DNA of 64,000 nt, from assembly GCF_000801295.1 (NCBI RefSeq), contig NZ_AP012978.1:496001-560000 (forward strand). The letters run 5' to 3'. Source of the DNA: an endosymbiont of unidentified scaly snail isolate Monju. Lineage in GTDB: Bacteria; Pseudomonadota; Gammaproteobacteria; Chromatiales; Chromatiaceae. The notes under the pieces are model-generated. The model was not told the origin of the DNA, made no database searches, and saw only the letters and a program-made list of their open reading frames with translations. Of the stretch, positions 31,385 through 39,597 are shown one piece after another. Position 1 is the stretch's first letter, and every line of letters starts with the position of its first letter. The position numbers and the translations under genes are program-made.

Positions 31385-31819
31385 TCATTCCCATGGCCGC
31401 CGCACCACCACGGTACCGGCAAGCTTGTCGTGCCACCCCTGCTTGCGCTTGTCGAAGGCCACCCAGAGATAGCCGAGACAGAGTGGCAGGGTGGAGACGA
31501 GATAGGCAAAATAGCGGCCGATGGCCTTGCCGGGCCCGATGGATTCACCGGTCTCGGCATCGACGATACGGGCCTTGATGAGCATCTTGCCGGGGGTGGC
31601 CTGGCGCGCCACCCAGAACACGATGACCACGACGGCGGGAAGTACCCAGGACAGCAGGAAATCGGCTGGTCCCTGGACCGGTTCGGGACTCTCCCAGTAG
31701 CCGCTCCCGTAGATCGCGGTGAACAGGGGGAAGAGGACCAGGGCCATCAGAATCGTATCGATGAGGGTGGCTCCGACCCGCGCCCAGAAACCGACGTATT
31801 CATATTTGTCTGTCTGCAT
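31385..31819 (-). CDS. RDD-family membrane protein
   Basis: A 144-residue inner membrane protein with the RDD signature: FWARVGATLIDTILM in the first helix, RQATPGKMLIKARIVDAETG in the centre and DKRKQGWHDKLAGTVVV at the end. Three hydrophobic segments lie at about residues 15-38, 58-78 and 105-125. RDD proteins have been linked to ion or small-molecule transport but most have no proven role. GGAGG precedes the chosen ATG at 31819. Confidence 0.88.
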   Translation of the reverse strand: MQTDKYEYVGFWARVGATLIDTILMALVLFPLFTAIYGSGYWESPEPVQGPADFLLSWVLPAVVVIVFWVARQATPGKMLIKARIVDAETGESIGPGKAIGRYFAYLVSTLPLCLGYLWVAFDKRKQGWHDKLAGTVVVRRPWE

Positions 31820-31969
31820 CAGGATCCTCCGTGAAACGCGCTGGGGGCGCAGCGAGTCCAACTCGAATATTTCACCGGTCGAACAACGCTCTAGCCCTAG
31901 GAGGCTGGATGATCGAGCAAAAATGGCAAAAAGGGAAGCCGGTTACCGTTTGTCTCCCGCGTTGTTCTA

Positions 31970-32090
31970 TCCCGATTCCGGCGGTTTCTCGCTCGCTGTG
32001 GCTTGGTTTTCACCCAAGCGATAGCGCAGGCTATCGCTTTCGTTCCAAACCGGCGCCACAGCGGCCGCGAATTCCGCCGGCTCTCGGGAT
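31970..32090. repeat. Nested long palindrome, about 120 bp
   Basis: Three successive inverted blocks share one centre near 32030, giving a long interrupted hairpin. The inner GCGATAG CGCAGG CTATCGC stem is perfect. It could be a degenerate mobile element end pair, a bidirectional terminator between the RDD and deaD units, or a structured RNA. Confidence 0.55.
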
Positions 32091-32173
32091 GCTGGTGAAA
32101 CATCCGGGCTGGCGGCTGATTTTGTTGTGGGGCGGGACGAAGGGGGCGACCGATACTCGGTGGTGATGGGCCT

Positions 32174-32201
32174 TTGTGCATTTTCCCGATTACTGTATAG
32201 T
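32174..32201 (+). promoter_or_regulatory. Sigma70-type promoter of deaD
   Basis: TTGTGC (32174-32179), 16 bases, TATAGT (32196-32201). Transcription would start near 32208 and leave a leader of about 150 bases before the ATG. Long structured leaders are known for deaD in E. coli. Confidence 0.6.
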
Positions 32202-32359
32202 ACGCGCCTTTCCTGCTGTGCGTGCCGGCCGTTTGCCGGTTTCGTCCCCCAGGGGCAGCCTGCCCGGTGTCGATCCTGACGCCGCCTCGCGTCACGACCC
32301 CACCTCGGACCCGCAGCATTTTGAGCGTAGACCCCGATGGTCTCGCAAGGCTGTGAGTC

Positions 32360-34174
32360 ATGAACGATACCCCCATGATCCGGTTCGCCGAACTGGATCT
32401 TCCCGAACCCCTGTTGCTTGCCGTCACCCAGGCAGGCTACGACACGCCGTCTCCCATCCAGGCCGAGTGCATTCCGCTGTTGCTGAGTGGTCGCGACGTG
32501 CTGGGCCAGGCGCAGACCGGCACCGGCAAGACCGCGGCCTTTGGCCTGCCGCTGCTGGCGCGCATCGACGCGCAGCGACGCGAGCCGCAGTTGCTGGTAC
32601 TGGCGCCGACCCGTGAGCTGGCCTCGCAGGTCGCCGAGGCGCTGCGTGGTTATGCGCGGCACCTGCCGGGCCTGGAGGTGCTGCCCATCTACGGCGGGCA
32701 GGGTTATGGGGAGCAGTTGCGCGGCCTGCGCCGCGGCGCGCAGGTAGTGGTCGGCACTCCGGGGCGGGTGATGGACCACATGCGCAAGGGCTCGCTCAAG
32801 GTCGATGCCCTGTGTGCCCTGGTGCTCGACGAGGCCGACGAGATGTTGCGCATGGGCTTCATCGACGACGTGGAGTGGGTACTGGAGCACATCCCGCAGG
32901 AACGCCAGATCGCCCTGTTCTCCGCGACCATGCCGGATGCGATCCGGCGCGTGGCCGAGCGGCATCTGCGCGATCCGGAGCAGGTACGCATCCGTTCGAA
33001 GACCACCACCGCCGCCACCGTGCGCCAGCGTTGCTGGGTGGCCTCGGGCATGCACAAGCTCGATGCGCTCAGTCGCCTGCTGGAAGTCGAGCCCCGTGAC
33101 GGGGTGATCGTGTTTGTGCGCACGCGCTCGGCCACCACCGAGCTGGCCGAGAAGCTGCGTGCGCGCGGTGTCGCTGCCGAGGCGCTGAACGGTGACATTC
33201 CGCAGGTGCAACGCGAAAAGACCGTGGCACGCCTGAAGGATGGACATATCGATGTGCTCGTTGCCACCGACGTGGCGGCGCGCGGGCTGGACGTGCCGCG
33301 CATCAGCCATGTGATCAACTACGACATTCCGCACGACACCGAGGCCTATGTGCATCGCATAGGACGTACCGGTCGCGCCGGGCGCACCGGCGAGGCCATC
33401 CTGTTCGTCGCCCCGCGCGAACGGCGCCTGCTCAAGGCCATCGAGCGCGCTACCGGGCAGCCCATCGAGGCCATGCGGATACCGGATGTGGCCGAGGTCA
33501 ACCGGGTCCGCCAGCAGCGTTTCCAGCAACGGGTGCTCGATACCCTGCAGGATGCACAGGCGCTCGCGTCTTATCGCGAGGTGCTCGACGAGCTGGTGAC
33601 GACACACAGAAAGGATCCCCTGGAGCTGGCCGCTGCACTCGCTGCCCTGTTGCACGAGGGCAAGCCGCTGTTGCTCGAGTCGCGAGCAGAGGCTACGCCG
33701 CGTGCTGGCAATGTCCCGGAGCGCCGCGCCGACAGGCCTCGCCGTGCGCGCAAGGAGGCCACACCATCGGCCGAGGCGCGCCCGCTCGCGGCACATCCCG
33801 AGATCGAGATGGAGCGTTTCCGTATCGAGGTGGGGCATGCGCATGGCGTCAAGCCGGGTAACATCGTTGGCGCCATCGCCAACGAGGCCGAGATCGAGAG
33901 CCGCTACATCGGGCATATCGCGATCTTCGACGATTTTTCCACCATCGACCTGCCGGCGGGTATGCCGCCCGAGACCTTCCGCGACCTGCAGAAGACCTGG
34001 GTCTGCCAGCGCCAGTTGCGGATCAGTCGCCTGCACGAAGGCTCGCAGGGCAAGGCGTCCCGCAGTGCGGACCGAAAGACCACCGCAAAACGACAGCCGC
34101 GACCGGCGCGCGCCGGTGCGCCCGGTAGTGGCAGGCGCGCGGCGCGGGCACGGCTGTCCCTGCGCTCCGAGTGA
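32360..34174 (+). CDS. deaD: ATP-dependent DEAD-box RNA helicase DeaD (CsdA)
   Basis: A 604-residue RNA helicase used in ribosome assembly and cold adaptation. All DEAD-box motifs are present: the Q motif DTPSPIQAECIPLLL, AQTGTGKT, PTRELA, TPGRVMDH, VLDEADEML, SATMP, ATDVAARGLD and HRIGRTGRAGRTG. After residue 460 comes the DbpA/CsdA RNA-binding domain (FRIEVGHAHGVKPGNIVGAI, YIGHIAIFDDFSTIDLPAG), then a basic tail rich in R, K and A. The RNA-binding domain is what separates DeaD from RhlB and RhlE. Confidence 0.95.
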   Translation: MNDTPMIRFAELDLPEPLLLAVTQAGYDTPSPIQAECIPLLLSGRDVLGQAQTGTGKTAAFGLPLLARIDAQRREPQLLVLAPTRELASQVAEALRGYARHLPGLEVLPIYGGQGYGEQLRGLRRGAQVVVGTPGRVMDHMRKGSLKVDALCALVLDEADEMLRMGFIDDVEWVLEHIPQERQIALFSATMPDAIRRVAERHLRDPEQVRIRSKTTTAATVRQRCWVASGMHKLDALSRLLEVEPRDGVIVFVRTRSATTELAEKLRARGVAAEALNGDIPQVQREKTVARLKDGHIDVLVATDVAARGLDVPRISHVINYDIPHDTEAYVHRIGRTGRAGRTGEAILFVAPRERRLLKAIERATGQPIEAMRIPDVAEVNRVRQQRFQQRVLDTLQDAQALASYREVLDELVTTHRKDPLELAAALAALLHEGKPLLLESRAEATPRAGNVPERRADRPRRARKEATPSAEARPLAAHPEIEMERFRIEVGHAHGVKPGNIVGAIANEAEIESRYIGHIAIFDDFSTIDLPAGMPPETFRDLQKTWVCQRQLRISRLHEGSQGKASRSADRKTTAKRQPRPARAGAPGSGRRAARARLSLRSE

Positions 34175-34183
34175 CAGGCGGGT

Positions 34184-35136
34184 TCAGCGCTTGATGCGCC
34201 GCAGGGTGCGTTCGCTCCAGAACTTGTCCGGCCGCTTGCTGTTGTACTGCACCACCGACTGGGGGATGACTGCCCAGCTTTCCTGGCCGGTGCGCAGGTC
34301 TGCCCCGTACCAGGACTTCCAGAACAGGGCGCGTGGGTCGCCGAGCTGGCTGTCGGCGACCAGTCCCCAGTCGCGGTCGATGACCTTGATCAGCTTGCCG
34401 TCCTTGAAGTACAGGGTGCGGTAGTCGGCGAAGTTCTCGGTGTCGACATAGCTCACCCGGAAGTCGTACCACCAGTTCTCGCGTTTTGGTGTGCTTTTTA
34501 GGCCGTACACCCACTTGCCGACATGGCGACAGGCGCGCTTGGGCAGGCGGTCCACGTAGCGGTAGGGCTTGTCTTCGAGTTCGGCGATCACGCCCAGGCA
34601 GGTGCGCATGCGCTTCTTGCCGAGCAGTTCGTGGGTCTCGTCCTCGGGCTTGCGCAGGGTCACGTCGCCGAAGGTGAACACGCTGCCGCCCCAGGATTCC
34701 TCGTGATCCGGCTGGGCGAAACGACGGATCTTGCGCAGCGCCGGCAGCCAGACCATGTAGCTCTGCCGCTTGGCGGGATCACGGTACTCGGTGACCAGTA
34801 TGCCGGTACCATTGAGCTTGCCCGAGCGGAAGATGGCCAGATCTCGTGACTTGATGGGGCTGTCGGCCGGGTAGCGGTTGTTCAGGTGGCGCTCCAGTGC
34901 GGTGCGACTGATCTTGCCGTCGCTGGTGCGGTTGATGAGTACCGTCGCCTTGCGCCCGCGCTGGCGGATGGAAAAGTTGTCGAAGGCATAGAAGTGGTTG
35001 GCGAAGTAGACCTGGCGGGCAATCTCGTCGGCGTCCGGGGGGCCTTGGGCAGCGGCAGGTCGCGTTCCACATCACCGGCGGCCGTGGCGGTGAGACAGGT
35101 CGACAGGATGGCAAGGGTCAGGCGGATGGGTGACAT
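34184..35136 (-). pseudogene. LolA-like outer membrane lipoprotein-sorting protein, frameshifted
   Basis: Read through the break, the product is 317 residues: a signal peptide (MSPIRLTLAILSTCLTATAA), then a LolA-like beta-sheet fold of the kind in lipoprotein-sorting relatives (SYMVWLPALRKIRRF, ESWGGSVFTFGDV, YFKDGKLIKVIDRDWG). The first 33 codons are in one frame and the rest in another; the break is at a run of six C on the coding strand (35042-35037), where a seventh would restore PKAPPDADEIARQVY. It may be sequence error or a true lesion. It lies eight bases after another exported-protein gene on the same strand. In other bacteria such proteins accompany RND-type exporters; none is seen here. 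Confidence 0.7.
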
Positions 35137-35144
35137 GGCATACC

Positions 35145-35561
35145 TCAGAAATCGAGCGGCAGGTTGGTGATGCTGGAGCGAGGCCGTTCGGGCTTCTTGA
35201 GGCGGTTCTTGCGCTTGCGCGCTGCGTAGATGTTGCTGCGGATGCCGCCCAGGTCGCCGGTCTTCAGGTATTCCTGCCAGATGGCGTATTTCTGACTCTC
35301 CGGCAGCCGGGAGTACAGGATGTAGGTGCCACGAAACTTCTGCTTCACGAAGTTGCCGAAGTCCGCGAGACTGGCCGCGCCGTCGCTCACCGCAAGGGCC
35401 TTGCCGGTCCAGGCCAGGTCGGCGGGGGGCTGGAAACTGCCATTCGCAAACTCGGCATAGTCGGCTTTGACGGCATCGATATAGGCCTGGCTGGCGGCAT
35501 GCCCCAGGGGCACCAGACTGAACAACAGCAGTAGTCCGCCCATTTTTGGGTTCTGGATCAT
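35145..35561 (-). CDS. Exported protein of unknown function
   Basis: A 138-residue protein with a signal peptide (MGGLLLLFSLVPLGHAAS) and a mature part that is mixed helix (YIDAVKADYAEFANGSF, FGNFVKQKFRGTYILYSRLP), ending in a basic stretch ARKRKNRLKKPERPRS. I do not recognise the family. It is the first gene of a two-gene unit with the LolA-like gene, and lies about 140 bases downstream of the hvf cassette on the same strand. Confidence 0.75.
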   Translation of the reverse strand: MIQNPKMGGLLLLFSLVPLGHAASQAYIDAVKADYAEFANGSFQPPADLAWTGKALAVSDGAASLADFGNFVKQKFRGTYILYSRLPESQKYAIWQEYLKTGDLGGIRSNIYAARKRKNRLKKPERPRSSITNLPLDF

Positions 35562-35700
35562 CCTCGTCGCACCTCGCTTGTGGTTACCGGCACGTCCCTG
35601 ATGTGAGACTTCGGCCGGACATTGTTGTTTTTCTTCAGGTTCGAAGCGCGATTCTAGGGTAAGCGGGATCGAAGTGAATCGGGGTTTTCCCGGATAACCT

Positions 35701-36267
35701 TCAGTGGCGCCAGCGACGCGCGATCCACCAGTCGAGGCTGAGATAGCGTCCGCCGCCGATGAAGAACAGGGTGAGCAGCATGATGAAGTAGGTCGCGGCG
35801 AACTCGATGCCGTTGTTGAGGATCACGAATTGCCCCTTTTCGGTGAGCCATTCGAAGTTGCCATGCTGTTGCAGGATGGCGTTGGCCCGCTCGAGTCGTT
35901 GAATGGCCTCCGGGGTCTCGGCGATTGCCGCCCAGCCGTTTGGTCAGTGCACGGTCACCGCGGCAACCACCATGGTCACCATCAGGGGGAGGCTGATCCA
36001 GCGTGTGGCCAGCCCCAGTGCCAGCAGGATGGCGCCAGCCGTCTCGGTGAGCGCGGCCGCCCAGGCCGTCAGTTCGGGGAAGGGCAGCCCCAGGCCCCAT
36101 TCCGGGTTGCCGAACCAGGCGATGGTGCTGTCCATGTCCGCCAGTTTCTTGGTGCCGGCCATCCAGAACACGGGGGCCAGGTAGATCCGTATCAGCAGGG
36201 GCGCGAGAAAGTCCAGGGTGCGAGTGGCATCGAGCAGGTCCTGCAGGCGGTTGAACAGGCGCAGCAT
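35701..36267 (-). pseudogene. hvfX: DoxX-family membrane protein of the hvf cassette, interrupted by an in-frame TGA
   Basis: The reading frame encodes 188 residues with four hydrophobic segments (LLIRIYLAPVFWMAGTKKL, AALTETAGAILLALGL, LMVTMVVAAVTVH, and ATYFIMLLTLFFIGGGRYLS), as in DoxX proteins found with DUF692 and DUF2063 genes. Codon 108 is TGA (35946-35944) where the context VTVH*PNGWAAIAE suggests tryptophan; TGG to TGA is a single change. Both sides of the stop are in the same frame, and the distal part keeps full similarity. It could be a nonsense mutation, a sequence error or readthrough. It starts 31 bases after hvfC and is the last gene of the cassette. Confidence 0.8.
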
Positions 36268-36298
36268 GGTGCGGGCCCTCCTGTGGTCGGGAAGTGGA

Positions 36299-37066
36299 TC
36301 AGCGACGCGTGCCGAGGAGGATGTTGCGCTCCCGCAATTCGGAGAGCAGGCGGGTGCCGGCCTGGATCACGGTCTGGGGCTGCGGGTGTTGCAATTCGTC
36401 GGCGATGCGTTTCAGACATTCCAGACCGGTCGTCTGCGGGTTCTCTTTCAGCAGGGCGAGCAGCCGCTGGGTGACCACGTTGATCTCGAGGAAATGCACT
36501 GCCTCCTCGCGGTCGCGGTAGACCACCAGGTGGGTGGCCTGCTCGCCGGGTTCGCGCGGCTGGAAGTCGGGCGAGATGCGATGCACCGGGAAGTGATAGC
36601 TGAGGTGCCAGGCGGTAGGCGCGACCAGCGGGCATCCGGAGAGCAGGTCGCCGTTGGGGTCGTGTTCGGGCAGCCTGCGGTCGGCGTCGCTCAGGGCCAC
36701 CGCCAGCTCGGCATACTCGTAGTGGGCCAGTTCCGCCAGGAAGGGCGGGTCATCCGCGGCCTGGCGCTCATGTTGCAGGTAGTCGATGAATTCCAGGCCG
36801 ATCTCGGTGAACAGCGGGGTACGGCAGCGGTGACGGATCATGAAGTCGCGCACCATCGCCTCCCAGGCTGCCTCGTCGAACAGGCTGCGCAGCACCGGGA
36901 AATTGCCCGAGAGGTGGCTGTCGAAGCCGTTGAAGAACAGTTCGCGATAGACCGCCATGCGCTCTTCGGGAATGCCGGATGGCGGCGGGGCGGCCGGGTC
37001 GCGGATGGTGCCCGCAAAGCGCTGCTGGATCTCCCGGAAGTCGGCCGGCTCAGGCGACGTGTTCAT
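36299..37066 (-). CDS. hvfC: HvfC-like DUF2063 partner protein of RiPP modification
   Basis: A 255-residue protein of the DUF2063 family (putative DNA-binding domain in older annotation). The N-terminal helical domain (FREIQQRFAGTIRDPAAPPP, ELFFNGFDSHLSGNFPVLRS) is followed by a second domain with HLSYHFPVHRISPDF and THLVVYRDREEAVHFLEIN. In HvfABC and methanobactin systems the DUF2063 or MbnC-type protein binds the DUF692 enzyme and delivers the precursor peptide. The start at 37066 lies 17 bases inside the end of hvfB, which implies translational coupling. Sequence appears intact. Confidence 0.88.
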   Translation of the reverse strand: MNTSPEPADFREIQQRFAGTIRDPAAPPPSGIPEERMAVYRELFFNGFDSHLSGNFPVLRSLFDEAAWEAMVRDFMIRHRCRTPLFTEIGLEFIDYLQHERQAADDPPFLAELAHYEYAELAVALSDADRRLPEHDPNGDLLSGCPLVAPTAWHLSYHFPVHRISPDFQPREPGEQATHLVVYRDREEAVHFLEINVVTQRLLALLKENPQTTGLECLKRIADELQHPQPQTVIQAGTRLLSELRERNILLGTRR

Positions 37067-37914
37067 CGTGGGCCTCCGCATGCCGCCGTTGTGCCTCGAG
37101 GATCTGCGCGATCTCCAAACGCAGTACATCCAGTGGCGGGATGTTGAAATCGCGCTCCAGCAGGGTGGGAAAGACCCCGTAGCGTTCGTAGGCAGCATCC
37201 AGCATGGACCAGACCTCGGGGATCACGTCCTCGCCATGGGTGTCGATGCGCAGGTCCGGTGCGGCCTCGTAGTGACCGGCGATGTGTGCGTAGAGGATAC
37301 GTTCGGCGGGGATGCGTGCCAGGTAGTCGTAGGGGTCGAAGCCGTGGTTCACGGCATTGACGAAGATGTTGTTGATGTCGAGGTGAAAGCCACAATCGGC
37401 CTCTTCGAGCACCGCGACGAGGAACTCGATCTCGCTCATCTCGCCCGGGGGCATGGCATAGGTGGAGACATTCTCCATGCCGATGCCGCCGGCCCAGGAT
37501 ATCCTGTACCTGGCGGATGCGCGCCGCGACATGGTGCACGGCCTTCTCGGTGAAGGGGATAGGCATCAGGTCGTAGAGTTGGCCCGAATCGCCGCACCAG
37601 GACAGGTGCTCGGTATAGACCAGTGCCTGGCTGCCGTCGAGAAAGCGGCGCAGGTCGTCGAGAAAGTCGGTATCCAGCGGGGCCGACCCGCCGATGTTCA
37701 GCGACAGACCGTGACAGACCAGGGGGTAATGTTCAAGCACCCGTTCGAAGTCACGCCGGCGGGCGCCGCCGACGCCGATCCAGTTCTCGGGCGCGACTTC
37801 GATGAAGGAGATGTCATCCGGGTGCTGTTCGAGGACCTCGGGGATGAGCTCCTGCTTCAGGCCCAGGCCGGCGCCGGTTACCGCATAGCTTGTTTCTGTT
37901 GCCTGTTTCGGCAT
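37050..37914 (-). pseudogene. hvfB: HvfB-like DUF692 multinuclear iron enzyme, frameshifted
   Basis: DUF692 enzymes use two or three iron ions and O2 to convert cysteine residues of a precursor peptide (MbnB in methanobactin; HvfB/BufB in the EGKCG-peptide family). Read through the break, the product is 287 residues: MPKQATETSYAVTGAGLGLK, then metal-site regions CHGLSLNIGG, YTEHLSWCG, GMENVSTYA, DINNIFVNAVNH, LYAHIAGHYE and DTHGEDV. One extra base near 37487, in GGCCGGCGGCATCGG, shifts the frame between LGRR and IGMENVS. Starting at 37914 fits the family; it begins 107 bases after hvfA. If the base is real, the cassette cannot make the modified peptide. Confidence 0.85.
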
Positions 37915-38020
37915 TTGCGTCCCCCGGGTGGTGTTCATGCAAGGACACGGCATGGCAATGCGCTTGCATGAACACCGCAATCGGGCGGCACTGGGCCGCC
38001 CGGCGCGGGCAGAGCCGGCA

Positions 38021-38263
38021 TTACTTCTTCTTCATGCCGCCGCACTTGCCGGCGCCACACTTGCCTTCCATGGGCTTCTTGTCGGTCATGTTGCTACCGT
38101 ACTTGCCTTCCATGTGTGCGGCGGCGGTCTGCAGGTAGCCGCCGTTCAGTTCGGTCATGCCGAAGGGGTTGTCGGCGGCGCCAGCGGCACCGGCCAGCAT
38201 CATGGAACCGGCAATAGCGGCACCGATGGCGGAAGCAACGGGTTTGGTGGTCTTTCTGGACAT
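38021..38263 (-). CDS. hvfA: HvfA-like RiPP metallophore precursor (bufferin type)
   Basis: An 80-residue precursor peptide. Residues 1-29 are a signal peptide (SAIGAAIAGSMMLAGAAGA), so the peptide goes to the periplasm. The mature part ends PMEGKCGAGKCGGMKKK with the two-cysteine EGKCG-type motif that defines the family; an earlier EGKYG motif looks like a degenerate third site in which tyrosine stands for cysteine. In known members HvfB and HvfC convert these cysteines into thiazole-like or oxazolone-thioamide groups that bind copper. A GGAGAGAGAC ribosome binding site precedes ATG 38263. Upstream, AAAACATTTGAAAACAAGCG and a TACAAT are candidates for promoter parts. It leads the hvfA-B-C-X transcript. 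Confidence 0.88.
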   Translation of the reverse strand: MSRKTTKPVASAIGAAIAGSMMLAGAAGAADNPFGMTELNGGYLQTAAAHMEGKYGSNMTDKKPMEGKCGAGKCGGMKKK

Positions 38264-38445
38264 GTCTCTCTCCGAGTGGGTCAGATTGTAGATTCGCTTG
38301 TTTTCAAATGTTTTCCGGTCGCTGGCCGGGCCCTCGACCGGTTCTTGTGACTCCGAGGGGCGGGTTTCGTTCCTGGGGCTGCCAGATCGGCGATGTGGAA
38401 ACGGACAGTCTCCGGCCTTGTGACCGTGGCGCTGGCACATTTATT

Positions 38446-38880
38446 TCAGGGATGCTGGCCCAGCAGGCGGCGCAGGCAGGCGAGATAGGCCTGTTCGTCG
38501 GGTGGCCGGTTGGTGCGCTGGGCCTCCCAGAGGATCTCACCGAGGCATTCCATCATGCGGTGTTCCGCCCGGTGGGTGTCGCCATCGAGTGACACGAGGC
38601 GCCGGTACAGCTCGCGGATGCCGGCGGGACGGTCACTGGCCAGCTGTTCGGCCAGGGTGATGTGCATGCCCATGTGCAGAAAGGGATTGGTTTGCCCGCC
38701 ATGCACCGGGAAGTCGCGTTCGCAGGCCTGTGGATCGAGGACCTGGTCGTGGTATTCGGGATGCTGCGTGATGACCTGTGCCACCAGGCGTTCCAGTGGC
38801 TCGAGGGGCTGCCCGTCCAGGTGCTTGCGCCAGGCCGTCTGGTAGAAACGTCGCAGTTGTTCGCGGTTCTGTCCGTACAT
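38446..38880 (-). CDS. DUF1841 family protein
   Basis: A 144-residue protein that begins MYGQNREQLRRFYQTAWRKH and contains PLEPLERLVAQVITQHPEYH and QTNPFLHMGMHITLAEQLAS, both typical of the DUF1841 family of Gammaproteobacteria. It has no signal peptide and its function is unknown. The start codon shares one base with the nth stop (TGATG), so it is translated with nth. The conserved histidines in HPEYH and HMGMHI could bind metal, but this is only an impression. Confidence 0.85.
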   Translation of the reverse strand: MYGQNREQLRRFYQTAWRKHLDGQPLEPLERLVAQVITQHPEYHDQVLDPQACERDFPVHGGQTNPFLHMGMHITLAEQLASDRPAGIRELYRRLVSLDGDTHRAEHRMMECLGEILWEAQRTNRPPDEQAYLACLRRLLGQHP

Positions 38881-39515
38881 CAGTCGCTGGTCTTGTGGCG
38901 GTATTCGCAGAGGTCTTCGATCAGGCAGGCACCGCATCGCGGTTTGCGCGCGGTGCAGACGTAGCGGCCGTGCAGGATCAGCCAGTGATGGGCATCCTTG
39001 AGGAATTCCTTCGGGATCACGCGCAACAGTTTCTTTTCGACCGCCAGCGGGGCCTTTCCGGTGGCGATGCCGGTGCGGTTGGCGACCCGGAAGATGTGAG
39101 TGTCTACCGCCATGGTGGGTTCGCCGAAAGCGGTGTTGAGGACCACGTTGGCGGTCTTGCGTCCCACCCCGGGCAGTGCCTCGAGTGCTTTGCGGTCACG
39201 GGGTACCTCACCGCCATGATGCTCGATCAGCATCCGGCAGGTGCGGATGATGTTCTTCGCCTTGGTGTTGAACAGCCCGATGGTCTTGATGTAGTCCTTG
39301 AGACCGTCTTCGCCCAGCTCCAGGATGGCTTGTGGGGTATTGGCGACGGCAAACAGTTTCTCGGTGGCCTTGTTGACACTGCGGTCGGTGGCCTGTGCCG
39401 AGAGGATTACTGCGATCAGCAGTTCGAACGGCGAGTTGTAGCGCAATTCGGTGGTCGGATGCGGGTTGGCGGCGCGCAATCGTTCGAAGATAGCGCGCCT
39501 CTTGTCGCGGTTCAT
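38880..39515 (-). CDS. nth: Endonuclease III
   Basis: A 211-residue DNA glycosylase/AP-lyase that removes oxidised pyrimidines. It shows the helix-hairpin-helix LPGVGRKTANVVL with catalytic lysine, the catalytic aspartate in AVDTHIFRVANRTG and the [4Fe-4S] pattern CTARKPRCGACLIEDLC. In many Gammaproteobacteria nth directly follows rnfABCDGE. Here it keeps that order and strand but a hybrid kinase gene on the other strand lies between rnfE and nth. Confidence 0.96.
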   Translation of the reverse strand: MNRDKRRAIFERLRAANPHPTTELRYNSPFELLIAVILSAQATDRSVNKATEKLFAVANTPQAILELGEDGLKDYIKTIGLFNTKAKNIIRTCRMLIEHHGGEVPRDRKALEALPGVGRKTANVVLNTAFGEPTMAVDTHIFRVANRTGIATGKAPLAVEKKLLRVIPKEFLKDAHHWLILHGRYVCTARKPRCGACLIEDLCEYRHKTSD

Positions 39516-39555
39516 GGGCGCTGTGCCTCTCGGGTGAGTTGGGGCGGAAATTCCC

Positions 39556-39561
39556 TATAAT
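39556..39561 (+). promoter_or_regulatory. Consensus -10 box for the hybrid kinase gene
   Basis: A perfect TATAAT lies 37 bases upstream of the kinase ATG in the divergent gap from nth. No good -35 box is at the right distance, so it may need an activator. Confidence 0.5.
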
Positions 39562-39597
39562 GGAACACTTCCCGGCTCAAGCGCGGGTCGGATCACC

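Larger units (their letters stand above)
31820..32359. other. Intergenic region with a long imperfect palindrome and the deaD leader
   Basis: These 540 bases hold no convincing gene. From about 31970 to 32090 there is a nested palindrome: ATCCCGATTCCGGCGG pairs with CCGCCGGCTCTCGGGAT, CGCTGTGGC pairs with GCCACAGCG, and the centre is AAGCGATAG/CTATCGCTT. A promoter-like pair lies at 32174-32201, followed by about 155 bases of leader before deaD that contain a small GCCGGCCGTTTGCCGGT hairpin. Confidence 0.6.

Noticed and set aside
35944-35946. TGA as selenocysteine in the DoxX gene
   Set aside because: The context suggests tryptophan rather than cysteine, no stem-loop of the bacterial SECIS kind was seen just after the codon, and no sel genes are in view.
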